A stretch of 64,000 bases of DNA from Williamsia faeni (GCA_003202005.1 QJJF01000001.1:1-64000), one strand, 5' to 3'. Positions 37,551 through 46,562 are shown, counted from the stretch's first letter. The notes: generated by a model from the letters alone, not told the origin. Translations and numbers: made by a program.

Positions 37551-37561
37551 AACGTGTTCCT
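37548..37561 (+). promoter_or_regulatory. KstR-like site upstream of kshB
   Basis: TAGAACGTGTTCCT matches the KstR consensus TnnAACnnGTTnnA except for the last base. It overlaps the mftR stop and lies 42 bp before the kshB start, a usual place for KstR sites controlling sterol ring degradation genes. Confidence 0.5.
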
Positions 37562-37603
37562 GTTTTGTGGCATCCAGAGTTTGTGGTTCGAGGAGGTACG
37601 CCG

Positions 37604-38653
37604 GTGACAGTCACCCCACACAGCACCCGCAGTGTTGTGCTGACCGTGGCCGAGGTGGTCGACGAGACCAGTGACGCGAAGTCTCTGGTCTTCGACGTCC
37701 CCGACGATGCCGCCGACCGGTTCGACTACCGACCAGGGCAGTTCCTGACGCTTCGGATCCCGAGCGAGATGACCGGATCAGTGGCCCGTTGCTATTCCCT
37801 GTCATCGTCTCCGTTCGGCGATGAGAAGCCCAAGGTCACTGTCAAGCGGACGGCCGATGGCTACGGATCGAACTGGATCTGCGACCACGTCGCTGCCGGT
37901 GACCAGATCGAGGCCCTCCCCCCGTCCGGTGTTTTCACACCGACCGACCTCGATGCACCGATCCTGCTGCTCGGCGCCGGCAGCGGTATAACCCCGGTGA
38001 TGTCGATCCTCAAATCCGTACTCGCCAAGGGCAGCGGCCGATTGGTCCTCGTCTACGCCAATCGCGGCGAGAACGATGTGATCTTCGGGTCCGAACTGAA
38101 GGATCTGCAGCACCGGTACCCGCAGCGGCTCACCATCGTCCACTGGCTCGAATCGGTGCAGGGGCTGCCGTCCGCCGAGAAACTCGCCACGCTGCTCCGG
38201 CCGTTCAAGGCCTATCACGCCTATATGTGCGGTCCCGGCCCGTTCATGGATGCCGTACACAAAGCCCTTGCCGCCGTGGAGATGTCGCACCATCAAGTGC
38301 ATGCCGAGGTCTTCACATCGCTGGCCGGCGACCCCTTCGAGGACGTCGCGCCCGCGGAACTCACCGAGGAGCAGCTCGCCGACGCGGCATCCGTCGAGGT
38401 CGAACTCGACGGCGAAGTTCACCAATTGTCCTGGCCCAAAAGCCAGACGCTGGTCGACATCATGCTCAGTGCGGGTCTCGACGTGCCCTACTCGTGCCGC
38501 GAGGGCGAGTGCGGATCATGTGCCTGCACCCTCACCGAGGGAACTGTCGACATGGAGCACATCGGAGCCCTCGACGAAGAGGACGTCGCCGACGGCTACA
38601 TCCTCGGGTGTCAGGCACGGCCGACGTCACCGGTCCTCAAGATCGAGTTCTGA
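37604..38653 (+). CDS. kshB: 3-ketosteroid 9-alpha-hydroxylase reductase component KshB
   Basis: A 349-residue NAD(P)H reductase with an FAD/NAD module and a C-terminal plant-type [2Fe-2S] ferredoxin domain. It passes electrons to the Rieske oxygenase KshA, which opens steroid ring B. Seen are RCYSLSSSP (FAD binding), LLLGAGSGITPVMSI and MCGPGPFMD (NAD binding), then CREGECGSCACTL and a distal Cys in ILGCQA as cluster ligands. The GTG at 37604 has AGGAGG with good spacing. The related phenylacetyl-CoA and other oxygenase reductases share this layout, but the sequence start and gene context favour KshB. No kshA is in the window. It is convergent with alkD. Confidence 0.82.
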   Translation: MTVTPHSTRSVVLTVAEVVDETSDAKSLVFDVPDDAADRFDYRPGQFLTLRIPSEMTGSVARCYSLSSSPFGDEKPKVTVKRTADGYGSNWICDHVAAGDQIEALPPSGVFTPTDLDAPILLLGAGSGITPVMSILKSVLAKGSGRLVLVYANRGENDVIFGSELKDLQHRYPQRLTIVHWLESVQGLPSAEKLATLLRPFKAYHAYMCGPGPFMDAVHKALAAVEMSHHQVHAEVFTSLAGDPFEDVAPAELTEEQLADAASVEVELDGEVHQLSWPKSQTLVDIMLSAGLDVPYSCREGECGSCACTLTEGTVDMEHIGALDEEDVADGYILGCQARPTSPVLKIEF

Positions 38654-38659
38654 CACCGG

Positions 38660-39403
38660 TCACCGGAGTCCGCGATAGTGGGCTCGCTGCCCGGGCTCGA
38701 GGTGCTCTGTCGCGTAACTCAGTGCGGTACGGCCCATCTGGGCGGCATGGTCCTCGAGAAAATCGAGAAGCAACGCCCGGTCCACCCTCTTGCCCATCTC
38801 ACGCAGCATCCAGCCGACCGCTTTCTGGATGAGGTCGCGGTGGTCGTCGAGGATCCGCGGCGCCAGTTCCAGAATCGGTGCGGCGTCGCCGTTTTTGATG
38901 AATGCGGCCGTCGCGATGATGGCCACGCGCCGGCGCCACAGGTCTTTCTCCGCGACGAGGTCGAGCAGGCCGTCGAAGTCGTGTCCCACCATCGACGCCC
39001 CCAGGATGTACTCGGCCGAGGAGTCCACCAGATCCCAGTTGTTGACCCGCCCGTCGAACACCGCCTGCAGGTAGAAATCCACCCAGGCCTGACGGTCCTC
39101 GGCGGTCGCAGCCTTCTCGAATCCACTGCGCAACAAGAACAATCCGGTCAGACGATGTTCGTGGACATCGCTGTCCAGCAATGTGCGGACGCCATCTCGA
39201 TCCAGACCGCGAAACTGCCTGGCGACCCGGCGTTGAGCCGGTACGGTCACGCCGACGAAGCGGTCGCCCTCGCCGTATTGCCCGGGGGCGGTCTTGAAGA
39301 ACCCGGCCGAGTGCAGTGCGCGGTCGGGGTCACCGAGCGCGTCGATGGCCGCCTTCACCGCGGCGGCGCTGTGCCTGCGGTCGGCCGGGGCGGCCCGCGA
39401 CAT
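38660..39403 (-). CDS. DNA alkylation repair protein (AlkD family)
   Basis: A 247-residue HEAT-repeat DNA glycosylase-like protein that removes alkylated bases such as N3- and N7-methylpurines. Family features are FFKTAPGQYGEGDRFVGVTVP near residue 35, NNWDLVDSSAEYILG with the conserved Trp-Asp pair near 120 and RRRVAIIATAAFIKNGD. The ATG overlaps the stop of the reductase gene (TGATG), so it is the last member of a long operon. Why a repair gene is coupled to lipid-redox genes is unclear. Confidence 0.9.
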   Translation of the reverse strand: MSRAAPADRRHSAAAVKAAIDALGDPDRALHSAGFFKTAPGQYGEGDRFVGVTVPAQRRVARQFRGLDRDGVRTLLDSDVHEHRLTGLFLLRSGFEKAATAEDRQAWVDFYLQAVFDGRVNNWDLVDSSAEYILGASMVGHDFDGLLDLVAEKDLWRRRVAIIATAAFIKNGDAAPILELAPRILDDHRDLIQKAVGWMLREMGKRVDRALLLDFLEDHAAQMGRTALSYATEHLEPGQRAHYRGLR

Positions 39404-40608
39404 CAGCCCAGGAGGTCCGAGATCTGGGTCTGGACAAGCAGTTTGGCGCGCATCTTCATCACCGCGGCCGGCTTGCCCGCACCGACCACCGCGGTGAAGA
39501 TGCCGTCGCGGCTGTAGTAGACCACGAACTTGCCGTCTTCTTCGAGGACCACGTGCACATCGTCCTCGCCGGACGGATGGCCCAGGGCCTGAATCTTCAC
39601 CTCGAACTGATCGCTCCAGAAATACGCGACAGCAGGCCGCGGATTCTCGACCACAACACCGAGGATTGCGTTGGCAACCTTGCTCGCCTGCTCGACCACG
39701 TTGTTCCAGTGCTCGACCCGCGACGGCACACCGGCCGCATCTTTCCAGTTCGCGACATCACCGAGTGCGTAGACATCGGGCGCGCTGGTCCGGCCTTCGC
39801 TGTCGCAGGCGATACCGCCGCCGACGGTGCGGTCGGCGAGTTCGATGCCGGAGCCGTCGAGGTAGTCGATGACCGGTGTCGATCCGATGCCGAGCACCAC
39901 GATGTCGGCCGGCAGCACGGTCCCGTCGGACAGCTCGACGCCGGTGACCTTGCCGTTTTCGCTGGGCAGGCCGGTCACGCCGATTCCGGTGCGGACCTCG
40001 ATGCCGCGGTCGGTGAGGATGCGGCCGACCATGTTGCCGACCTTCTCCCCCAACGCCACGGCCATCGGAGCCGGAGCCGGCTCAACCACGGTGACCTCCA
40101 GACCACGCGTCGTCAGGCTCGCGGCAACCTCACAACCGATGAATCCGGCGCCGACAACCACCGCGCGGGTGGCGCCGTCGATCTCCGAACGCAGTGAGTG
40201 GGAATCGTCGACGGTGCGCAGCACGTGGACGCCGGCCAGCCCTTCGGCGAACGGCAGACTCCGCGGAGCCAGGCCGGTCGACAGGACCAGCGAGCTGTAG
40301 GCGATCGTTTCCGATTCGCCGCCGACTGCGGGCTGCACCGTGATGGTGTGGGCAGCGGTGTCGATCGCGGTGACCAGCGTTCCGGTCCGCAGGTCGATCT
40401 TGTTCTCGACATAGAAGTCGTCGGGCTTGAGGTCGACCCGGTCCTGCTCCCCGACCAGTACCGACTTGGACAGCGGGGGCCGGTCGTACGGCGCGTAGTC
40501 CTCTTTACCGATCAGGATGAGGTCGCCCTCATAGCCTTCGCTGCGGAGGTCGTCGACCACCCGTGCACCACCGAGTCCGGCTCCGACAATCACAATCGCG
40601 GCACTCAT
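39403..40608 (-). CDS. Ferredoxin/rubredoxin-reductase-like FAD oxidoreductase
   Basis: A 401-residue pyridine-nucleotide-disulfide family flavoprotein without the redox disulfide. It contains IVIVGAGLGGARVVDDLR for FAD at the start, the active-site type element DRPPLSKSVL, AVVVGAGFIGCEVAASL for NAD(P)H and the late FAD motif DVYALGDVANW. Such enzymes reduce ferredoxin for cytochromes P450 or oxygenases, so it may serve the CYP136-like protein of the same operon. The ATG at 40608 begins MSAAIVIVGAG. No ferredoxin gene is seen in the operon. Confidence 0.88.
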   Translation of the reverse strand: MSAAIVIVGAGLGGARVVDDLRSEGYEGDLILIGKEDYAPYDRPPLSKSVLVGEQDRVDLKPDDFYVENKIDLRTGTLVTAIDTAAHTITVQPAVGGESETIAYSSLVLSTGLAPRSLPFAEGLAGVHVLRTVDDSHSLRSEIDGATRAVVVGAGFIGCEVAASLTTRGLEVTVVEPAPAPMAVALGEKVGNMVGRILTDRGIEVRTGIGVTGLPSENGKVTGVELSDGTVLPADIVVLGIGSTPVIDYLDGSGIELADRTVGGGIACDSEGRTSAPDVYALGDVANWKDAAGVPSRVEHWNNVVEQASKVANAILGVVVENPRPAVAYFWSDQFEVKIQALGHPSGEDDVHVVLEEDGKFVVYYSRDGIFTAVVGAGKPAAVMKMRAKLLVQTQISDLLG

Positions 40609-40650
40609 CGCCACACCTCGCATCCCTACTTGGAGTTTGATCCGCCCGCT

Positions 40651-41178
40651 TTAGCCCGGCCCAACAGGTTGCAGCCCGGCAAGCAGCCAATTGCCGTCGA
40701 CCTTACGCATGTCTGCCCACCTTGTGACAGCCACCACCTGTTGTTGCGGCTGTGCCGCGGGCAACGTGATGTCCTGATTGACGAACACCAGCACCCGGGC
40801 GCTGTTGTCGTCCATGTCGGCTACCCCCGTGGCGAGAACCTGCGCCGTCATCTGCGCCCCGGACTCGACCGCGGTCGGCAGCACCACGCCGGGGCCCTGA
40901 CTCCGGAACTCCAACAGCAACCGGCCGGTGAGCCGAGCACCGACGGTCTCCTGCGCGGCGGTGAGCGTATCCGGCCGGAATGTCATCAACGCGGTCACCG
41001 CGTCGGCGGTGGCCAGCTGCACTTCTTGACGTTCGCCTTCGTCGGCACGCCCGGACACGGGAGGTCCGATGAACCCGACGACCGCAATCGCCGAGAGCAC
41101 CATCAGTGCGACGACCAGCAGTGCGCCGACGACCCGTCGGCGCACCGGCATGGCGCGTAGGGCGGAGACAGGTTTCAT
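40651..41178 (-). CDS. Mce-associated (Mas) membrane protein 4
   Basis: A 175-residue single-pass membrane protein. A cytoplasmic basic start (MKPVSALRAMPVRRR) is followed by one transmembrane segment, VVGALLVVALMVLSAIAVVGFIG, and an extracytoplasmic domain of the Mas type ending in VTRWADMRKVDGNWLLAGLQPV. Mas proteins accompany Mce lipid/sterol importers. Its start overlaps the stop of the preceding Mas gene by 4 bp. The specific role is unknown. Confidence 0.75.
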   Translation of the reverse strand: MKPVSALRAMPVRRRVVGALLVVALMVLSAIAVVGFIGPPVSGRADEGERQEVQLATADAVTALMTFRPDTLTAAQETVGARLTGRLLLEFRSQGPGVVLPTAVESGAQMTAQVLATGVADMDDNSARVLVFVNQDITLPAAQPQQQVVAVTRWADMRKVDGNWLLAGLQPVGPG

Positions 41179-41792
41179 TGCAACTCGGTCCGATCGATGG
41201 TCCAGTGGTCACCGGAATCCTTCATGGTCACGAGCAAGGCCACGCGACTCTGCGAAGGATCTGCACCCAGCACGGTCGGATTGGTGCCCTCTGCCACGAC
41301 CAGCACCTGGGCGCTTCCACCGTCGACCTCACCGACGATCCCGGCGGACAGCACCTGTCCGGTACTCGGGACCCGAAGTTCACCGATCACCTCGACCAGC
41401 TGCTCACGCGAGTCCTCCAGCCTCTGGCGTTGCTCGCCGGAGGTGACCGCGATTGCCTGATCGACGAACTCCTCGGGATGCGACGGATCGATCGTCAGCA
41501 TCGTCGCCACCGCCGAGCGGGTGTCGTCGAGCACGGCCTCATCGCGGTCGCGGTCGGCTTCCGCGCCGTGATGCGCGATGAGCAGGACAATCGTGATGAC
41601 CACCAGAACCAGTGCCACGATCGCACCGGCGACGACGGTCAGCCACAGTCGGCCCCGTCGACGTTCGGTGCGCGCCTCGATCGCCGGCGCTGCCGTGGCC
41701 CTGGCCTGCTTGGCCGCGGTACCGGCAAGGGCCACGCGCTGCCGCGCCTTGTCGACCCGGTGCGAGGCCGCGGACATCGGTTGTTCGCTCAC
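41175..41792 (-). CDS. Mce-associated (Mas) membrane protein 3
   Basis: A 205-residue single-pass membrane protein with a roughly 45-residue basic, Ala-rich cytoplasmic part, a transmembrane segment (LTVVAGAIVALVLVVITIVL) and an outer domain ending SGDHWTIDRTELQ, the usual Mas strand pattern. The GTG at 41792 overlaps the previous stop (GTGA) and gives MSEQPMSAASHR. It is member three of four tandem Mas genes. Confidence 0.75.
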   Translation of the reverse strand: MSEQPMSAASHRVDKARQRVALAGTAAKQARATAAPAIEARTERRRGRLWLTVVAGAIVALVLVVITIVLLIAHHGAEADRDRDEAVLDDTRSAVATMLTIDPSHPEEFVDQAIAVTSGEQRQRLEDSREQLVEVIGELRVPSTGQVLSAGIVGEVDGGSAQVLVVAEGTNPTVLGADPSQSRVALLVTMKDSGDHWTIDRTELQ

Positions 41793-42256
41793 AACACCTC
41801 GTCCGCACGGGCGATCTTCCACTGACCGCCGGTTCGTTCGAGGTGGACATCGACCACCTTGGTGACCGTGGTCGCCTCGGCGCCCGGCACCGTCTCGGTG
41901 ACCAGCGCGGACACCACGGCGTCGGCGTTGTCTTCTGCAACCGCGGAGATGCCGGTGTGCACCGGATTCCACACGATGGAGACTCCGGCGGGAGGCTCGG
42001 TGTCCAGGACGGCGGCATACTGCTGTGCAAACTCGTCGGTCACCGCCGCCCGGGCCTGAACCCGGTCGTCCCGGTCGGCAGTGGAAGAAAACAGTTGGGC
42101 CACAAGCGGACCCGCCTGCCGGGCGACCTCGGCCCGGTTGTCGGACAGTTGCTGATCCCGGGCATGCAGCTGCCAGGCGGCGCCCAACGCCACCGAACAG
42201 ACAACAACCACCAGCACCGCGACGACAGCCGCAATGATCGGCTTACGAAGGCTCAT
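41789..42256 (-). CDS. Mce-associated (Mas) membrane protein 2
   Basis: A 155-residue protein with an N-terminal transmembrane anchor (PIIAAVVAVLVVVVCSVALG) and an outer domain that ends VVDVHLERTGGQWKIARADEVL, like other Mas proteins. It has the shortest cytoplasmic part of the four. Both ends overlap the neighbouring genes by 4 bp. Confidence 0.75.
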   Translation of the reverse strand: MSLRKPIIAAVVAVLVVVVCSVALGAAWQLHARDQQLSDNRAEVARQAGPLVAQLFSSTADRDDRVQARAAVTDEFAQQYAAVLDTEPPAGVSIVWNPVHTGISAVAEDNADAVVSALVTETVPGAEATTVTKVVDVHLERTGGQWKIARADEVL

Positions 42257-42879
42257 CCGAAGAACTCCAGTGCCGAGATCTTCAGGGAACCGCCGTCCGG
42301 CACCATGTCCACCTGGACGCGGAACCGGCGTGGCACCGGCTCGGCCGAACCGGCGTCCGTGAGGTCGCTGCGCACGGTGATCGCGGCCGTCACGATCAAT
42401 GTGGCCCGGTCACCCGATCTCGATGACATCCCCACCCCGTCGACCGTGCCGGTCCCCACAGCACCGATCTGCGTGACGAATTGCGTATACGCATCGACCG
42501 ATTGGGCGAACTCGTCTTCGAACTCTCCGGTCGCGCCGGCCAGGATCTGCGCCGATCTCGGGTCACCGCCATCGGGGGTGAGCAGCACCTGAACGCGAGC
42601 CGCCGCTGCCCGCATGTAGTCGTCGTCGCTGTAACCGCTGTCGGACTCGGCGTAGCGGAATACACCGACGCCCGCTGCCACCGCTGCGATCACCACCAAC
42701 GCAGAAAGAATCAGCAACCACTTCGGGCGTCTCTTCCGTTCCCGGTCGCCGAGTTCGATCTCCAGCTCCGCCAACGCGGTGCGGGCGTCACGCAACTCGG
42801 ACTGCGCCGCTGCATCGGCTTTGATCAGGGCACGCTGCGATGCGGGAGCAGCGGTCAGCAGCGCGCGAACGTTGAGCAC
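42253..42879 (-). CDS. Mce-associated (Mas) membrane protein 1
   Basis: A 208-residue protein with a predicted helical cytoplasmic part of about 55 residues (ELRDARTALAELEIELGDRERKRR), one transmembrane segment (WLLILSALVVIAAVAAGVGVF) and an outer domain ending FRVQVDMVPDGGSLKISALEFFG. GTG at 42879 is chosen, five bases after the upstream ligase stop; an ATG at 42918 inside the ligase gene is possible. First of the four Mas genes. Confidence 0.72.
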   Translation of the reverse strand: MLNVRALLTAAPASQRALIKADAAAQSELRDARTALAELEIELGDRERKRRPKWLLILSALVVIAAVAAGVGVFRYAESDSGYSDDDYMRAAAARVQVLLTPDGGDPRSAQILAGATGEFEDEFAQSVDAYTQFVTQIGAVGTGTVDGVGMSSRSGDRATLIVTAAITVRSDLTDAGSAEPVPRRFRVQVDMVPDGGSLKISALEFFG

Positions 42880-42883
42880 CGGT

Positions 42884-44524
42884 TCATCGTAGTGACTCGC
42901 TGCGCGCGACGAGAGCATCGAGCGTCAACTTGGTGACCTTGCCCTGCGCACCGCGCGGCAGCTCCGGCACGATCAGCACATCCCGAGGAACTCTCGACCG
43001 CGAGAGTTCGGTGCTGACATACGTTTTCACATCCGCCTCGTCGAGGCTCACGCCGTCACGCGGGACGACAAAGGCACGCAGGCGTTGACCGAAGTCGTCG
43101 TCGGCAACAGCCACCACCGCGACGTCGGAGATGTCGGGATGACGGCCGAGCGCGAGTTCGACTTCTTCCGGGAAGACGTTCTCGCCGCCCGAGATGATCA
43201 TCCCGTCGCTGCGCCCCTCGACGAACAAGCGGCCCGCAGCATCGAGTCGGCCGGTGTCGCCGGTGTTGAGCATCCCGTCGAGCGTTTCCTTGGATGTGCC
43301 GTTGGTGTACTTGCTGATCTGGCTGCCCGACCGGACGTAGATCTGACCCGTCTGCCCCGCGGGCACCCGGACGCCCCCCGAAACGATGGCGACCTCGACA
43401 CCCAGCGGCGGTCGCCCGGCGGTGGTCGGGGCCACCGCAAGGTCTTCCGGTGTCGCGATCGTGATGTACGACGCCTCGGTGGCGCCGTAGAGATTGTGCA
43501 GCACATGCCCGAACTGCTCCTGAACCGACCGCACCAGGGACTCATCGAGTTTGGCTCCACCCGACGCGATCAGGCGCAGCGTGGAACGGTCGACCCCGGA
43601 CAATTCGTCGGTATCGAGATCCATCAGCCGCCGCAACATGGTCGGGACCATCATCGCTGCGGTACAACGATGTTCGATCAGCAGCTCGAGCGAACTCTTT
43701 GCCTGGAAGCGGCGGTCCATGACCACGGTGGCCCCGGTCAGCAGACAGACCATCGTCGCCAGCAGACCCCAGCCGTGGAAGGCCGGGGCGGACATCAATA
43801 CGCGGTCAGTGCCCCGGACCGCGATCTTCGAAACAAAACCCGCGGGCAACGACATCGCCGGTGCACCATCGCGCGGCGCACCCTTGGGGGCGCCGGTGCT
43901 GCCGCTGGTCAAGATGACCAACGACGACGTGTACGCCGGCGCTGCCGGCAATTCCGTCGACGCACTCGCGACCAGCTCGTCAATTGTCTTGGTATCAGCG
44001 GTGTCGACGGGTTCGTCGGTCCACGCGACGTAACGCCGAACACTCGGATCGATCAGTTCCAGAACCGGAGCGAACTCGGCATCGTGCAGGATCACGTCCA
44101 CGTGTTCGCGCCCGACAACCTCCGCCATCTGCTTGGCACCGAGGTCGGTGTTGAGCAGCACCACGCGGGCGCCGAGGCCGGTGGCCGAGAGCAGACCGAT
44201 CACGGCGTACCGGCTGTTGCGGCACATGACACCCACGGTCGGATGCTTGTCGGTCGGCAACACCGTGCGCAGATCATTGACCACCCCGTTGCACGTGCGC
44301 GCCAGGTCGGTGTACGTGAGAGACCCGTGGGGATCGATGATCGCCACCCGGTCGCCGTACATCAACCCGTAGACCGACGGACCCGCGGCCTCGCCCCCAG
44401 CGCGACGCAGTTTGGCTATCTGCGGCAACAGTTTCGGGCTGGGCAATGCTCCGGCACGCCGCAACTCGCGGGCCGCAGATATCTCGGTCCGTATCTTGTG
44501 CAATTTCGACATCCGGCGATTCAC
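42884..44524 (-). CDS. Acyl-CoA ligase / fatty-acid-CoA synthetase (FadD family)
   Basis: A 546-residue ANL-superfamily enzyme that forms acyl-AMP and then acyl-CoA. The P-loop is ILTSGSTGAPKGAPR, the A5 motif YGATEASYITIAT, the hinge GRSDGMIISGGENVFPEEVE and the catalytic Lys is in GAQGKVTK. It most resembles mycobacterial FadD2/FadD12-type ligases. GTG at 44524 overlaps the TetR stop (GTGA); an ATG at 44512 is possible. It shares the operon with the P450 and Mas genes and probably activates an imported lipid or sterol acid. Confidence 0.88.
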   Translation of the reverse strand: MNRRMSKLHKIRTEISAARELRRAGALPSPKLLPQIAKLRRAGGEAAGPSVYGLMYGDRVAIIDPHGSLTYTDLARTCNGVVNDLRTVLPTDKHPTVGVMCRNSRYAVIGLLSATGLGARVVLLNTDLGAKQMAEVVGREHVDVILHDAEFAPVLELIDPSVRRYVAWTDEPVDTADTKTIDELVASASTELPAAPAYTSSLVILTSGSTGAPKGAPRDGAPAMSLPAGFVSKIAVRGTDRVLMSAPAFHGWGLLATMVCLLTGATVVMDRRFQAKSSLELLIEHRCTAAMMVPTMLRRLMDLDTDELSGVDRSTLRLIASGGAKLDESLVRSVQEQFGHVLHNLYGATEASYITIATPEDLAVAPTTAGRPPLGVEVAIVSGGVRVPAGQTGQIYVRSGSQISKYTNGTSKETLDGMLNTGDTGRLDAAGRLFVEGRSDGMIISGGENVFPEEVELALGRHPDISDVAVVAVADDDFGQRLRAFVVPRDGVSLDEADVKTYVSTELSRSRVPRDVLIVPELPRGAQGKVTKLTLDALVARSESLR

Positions 44525-45147
44525 CTGACCATGGGTGCGAGGTAGCGCTGCGCGAACTCGCGCACCGACTCCGGGGACTGCCGCCCTTCATCGAGAGGCG
44601 GCGTGTCGAGAAACGAGATAACCAGGCGCACCAGGATTTCGGTGACCGCATGCAGATCATCGTCCGGCATCTGCGCACCGGCACCACGCAGCGTCTGCAT
44701 GATCCGGCCGGTGACGATCTCGATGAACAGACCGGTCACCGACTTCGTGATCCCTTGCAGGGCATCACGTTCGTCGAGCATCATCCGCCGGATCAGCGGA
44801 TCGTCGTTGACCATCTGCGCTCCGGCGACAAACGCCTCGACCACGCTGTCCTGCGGACCGTATCCGACGGTTGCCGCTTCGAGCATGCGCATCCCGTCGA
44901 GGTATACGCGCTCGGCGACGCCCATCAGGAGCGCTTCCTTGTTGGGGAAACGTCGATACAGGGTACTGCGGCTGACCCCGGCCCGCTGGGCGACATCGTC
45001 GACACCGGTCTTGCGAATCCCGTTCTCTTCGAACTCTTTACGGGCCGCTGTCAGGATCGCGTCCTCCTGCTCCTGCGGCGACTCGGTGTTGCGGACCTTT
45101 CGGGTTCCACCCACGCGCTCCGCCGTGCCCGGCACGTGCTGCGCCAT
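44521..45147 (-). CDS. TetR-family transcriptional regulator
   Basis: A 208-residue TetR protein. The helix-turn-helix is in ILTAARKEFEENGIRKTGVDDVAQRAGVSRSTLYRRFPNKEALL. The ligand-binding half is unassigned. Its ATG overlaps the P450 stop (TGATG). A TetR gene next to cyp136 is also seen in M. tuberculosis (Rv3058c beside Rv3059). It probably regulates this operon from a site ahead of the P450 gene. Confidence 0.88.
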   Translation of the reverse strand: MAQHVPGTAERVGGTRKVRNTESPQEQEDAILTAARKEFEENGIRKTGVDDVAQRAGVSRSTLYRRFPNKEALLMGVAERVYLDGMRMLEAATVGYGPQDSVVEAFVAGAQMVNDDPLIRRMMLDERDALQGITKSVTGLFIEIVTGRIMQTLRGAGAQMPDDDLHAVTEILVRLVISFLDTPPLDEGRQSPESVREFAQRYLAPMVR

Positions 45148-46484
45148 CACACCCGCCGCACCTTGACAGGCAGTTTGTCCTTGGGAACCGGCAGCGCGCT
45201 GTAGTCCATCGGCATCACGTAATCGTCTGGAACGGACCATTCGAATCCGCGCAGCAGGTGATGCATGATCGTCTTGATCTCCAGCTGACCGAAGTACAGG
45301 CCGATGCACTTGTGGACGCCGCCACCAAAGGGATGCCACGCCATGCGATGCGACTTGTCCTCTGCCCGTTCCGGAGTGAACCGCTCGGGATCGAATGTGA
45401 ACGGTTCCTTCCAGTACTCGGTGTCGTAGTGATTCGTCAGGCCCGGCACCGAGACGATCGCGCCCTTGGGAATGAAGTGCCCCATCACCTCGGTGTCCTT
45501 CACCGCCATCCGCGGCTGTCCCGGAACCGGGGCACACATCCGCAGCGACTCCTTCATGATCAGGTCGATGTCGGTCAGTTTGGACAGATCGTCATAGGCC
45601 AGATCCGGTCCGAGTTCGAGAGACTGCTCGCGGGCCCGTCGTTGCCACTCCGGCGACTTGGCCATGTGGTAAGCCATCTGTGTCATGGTCATGGTGGAGG
45701 TATCGTGCGCGGCCATCAGCACAAAGATCATGTGATTGACGACGTCCTCGTCGGTGAACCGGTGTCCCTCTTCGCTTTCCGCGTGACACAGCACCGAGAA
45801 CAGGTCGGGTGTCTGCGCCGCGCGCTTGGCCGGGATATGGCTCATCATGAACTCTTCGAGGATCTTGCGTGACCTCAGTCCCTTCCTCCAGCGACCACCG
45901 GGGACCGGCTTGCGAACGATCGATGTGCTGGCGCGCACCGTTTCGATGAACGCCTTGTTGATCCGGTTGGCCTCGGCCTGTGGGAGTTCGAGGCCCATGA
46001 AGACCTCGAGTGCCACGTCGAGTGTGAGCGCCTTGAACTCGCTGAACAGCTTCACGTCGCCGACCGGGAACTGCTTGATGCGCTCGGCGATTATCGGCTG
46101 CATCGCCTGCATGTAGCCCTTGAGGACCGGTGGCGTGAAGGCCTGCTGCAGGATCAGCCGGTGATGCCGGTGCTCATCGAAATCGAGCAACATCACACCG
46201 CGGTTGAAGAACGGACCGATGAAGAAGTTCCATGCGGGTCCGTTGGCAAAAGCCTTCTGCTTGTTCATCAGGATCTGATCGGCGGCCACGGGACCACGGC
46301 ACGTGACTATCCGCTGGCCGAAGGCGTTGATGAACGAGACGTTGCCGAACTCTGCCTGTTGTGCGGCGGCGAACGCGAACGGATCGCGGCGCATCCGGAG
46401 AATCTGGATCACTCCGTTGGTGGTTGAACCCTCTACGGGCTTCAGATCGCTGTCGGGCGGCGCTGGCGCCAGGATGACCGTCAT
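45147..46484 (-). CDS. Cytochrome P450, CYP136-like
   Basis: A 445-residue cytochrome P450. The oxygen-binding helix is AAHDTSTMTMTQMAYH, the ExxR is KESLRM, and the haem loop is FGGGVHKCIGLYFGQLEIK with the Cys ligand. The N-terminal PFFNRGVMLLDFDEHRHHRLILQQAF and the whole layout match mycobacterial CYP136 as I remember it. CYP136 has no settled substrate; a sterol or terpenoid is plausible. ATG at 46484 follows GGAGG. It leads an operon continuing through TetR, FadD, Mas and reductase genes. Confidence 0.85.
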   Translation of the reverse strand: MTVILAPAPPDSDLKPVEGSTTNGVIQILRMRRDPFAFAAAQQAEFGNVSFINAFGQRIVTCRGPVAADQILMNKQKAFANGPAWNFFIGPFFNRGVMLLDFDEHRHHRLILQQAFTPPVLKGYMQAMQPIIAERIKQFPVGDVKLFSEFKALTLDVALEVFMGLELPQAEANRINKAFIETVRASTSIVRKPVPGGRWRKGLRSRKILEEFMMSHIPAKRAAQTPDLFSVLCHAESEEGHRFTDEDVVNHMIFVLMAAHDTSTMTMTQMAYHMAKSPEWQRRAREQSLELGPDLAYDDLSKLTDIDLIMKESLRMCAPVPGQPRMAVKDTEVMGHFIPKGAIVSVPGLTNHYDTEYWKEPFTFDPERFTPERAEDKSHRMAWHPFGGGVHKCIGLYFGQLEIKTIMHHLLRGFEWSVPDDYVMPMDYSALPVPKDKLPVKVRRV

Positions 46485-46562
46485 TGGTTACAACCTCCGC
46501 TAATGGAACGTTTCGAAGAAATTGTATCTTCATAGTGGGCGGCGATCCAGACCCAGGTCCGA
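46485..46562 (-). promoter_or_regulatory. Promoter region of the P450 operon
   Basis: The 78-bp gap holds an AT-rich segment with TACAAT as a possible -10 on the minus strand and the dyad-like TTCGAAACGTTCC between it and the ribosome binding site. It could be the operator of the TetR protein in this operon; no -35 is clear. Confidence 0.35.

Noticed and set aside
42884-44524. A further NRPS-type adenylation enzyme
   Set aside because: The motifs and length fit FadD acyl-CoA ligases, and it is in a lipid operon without carrier domains.
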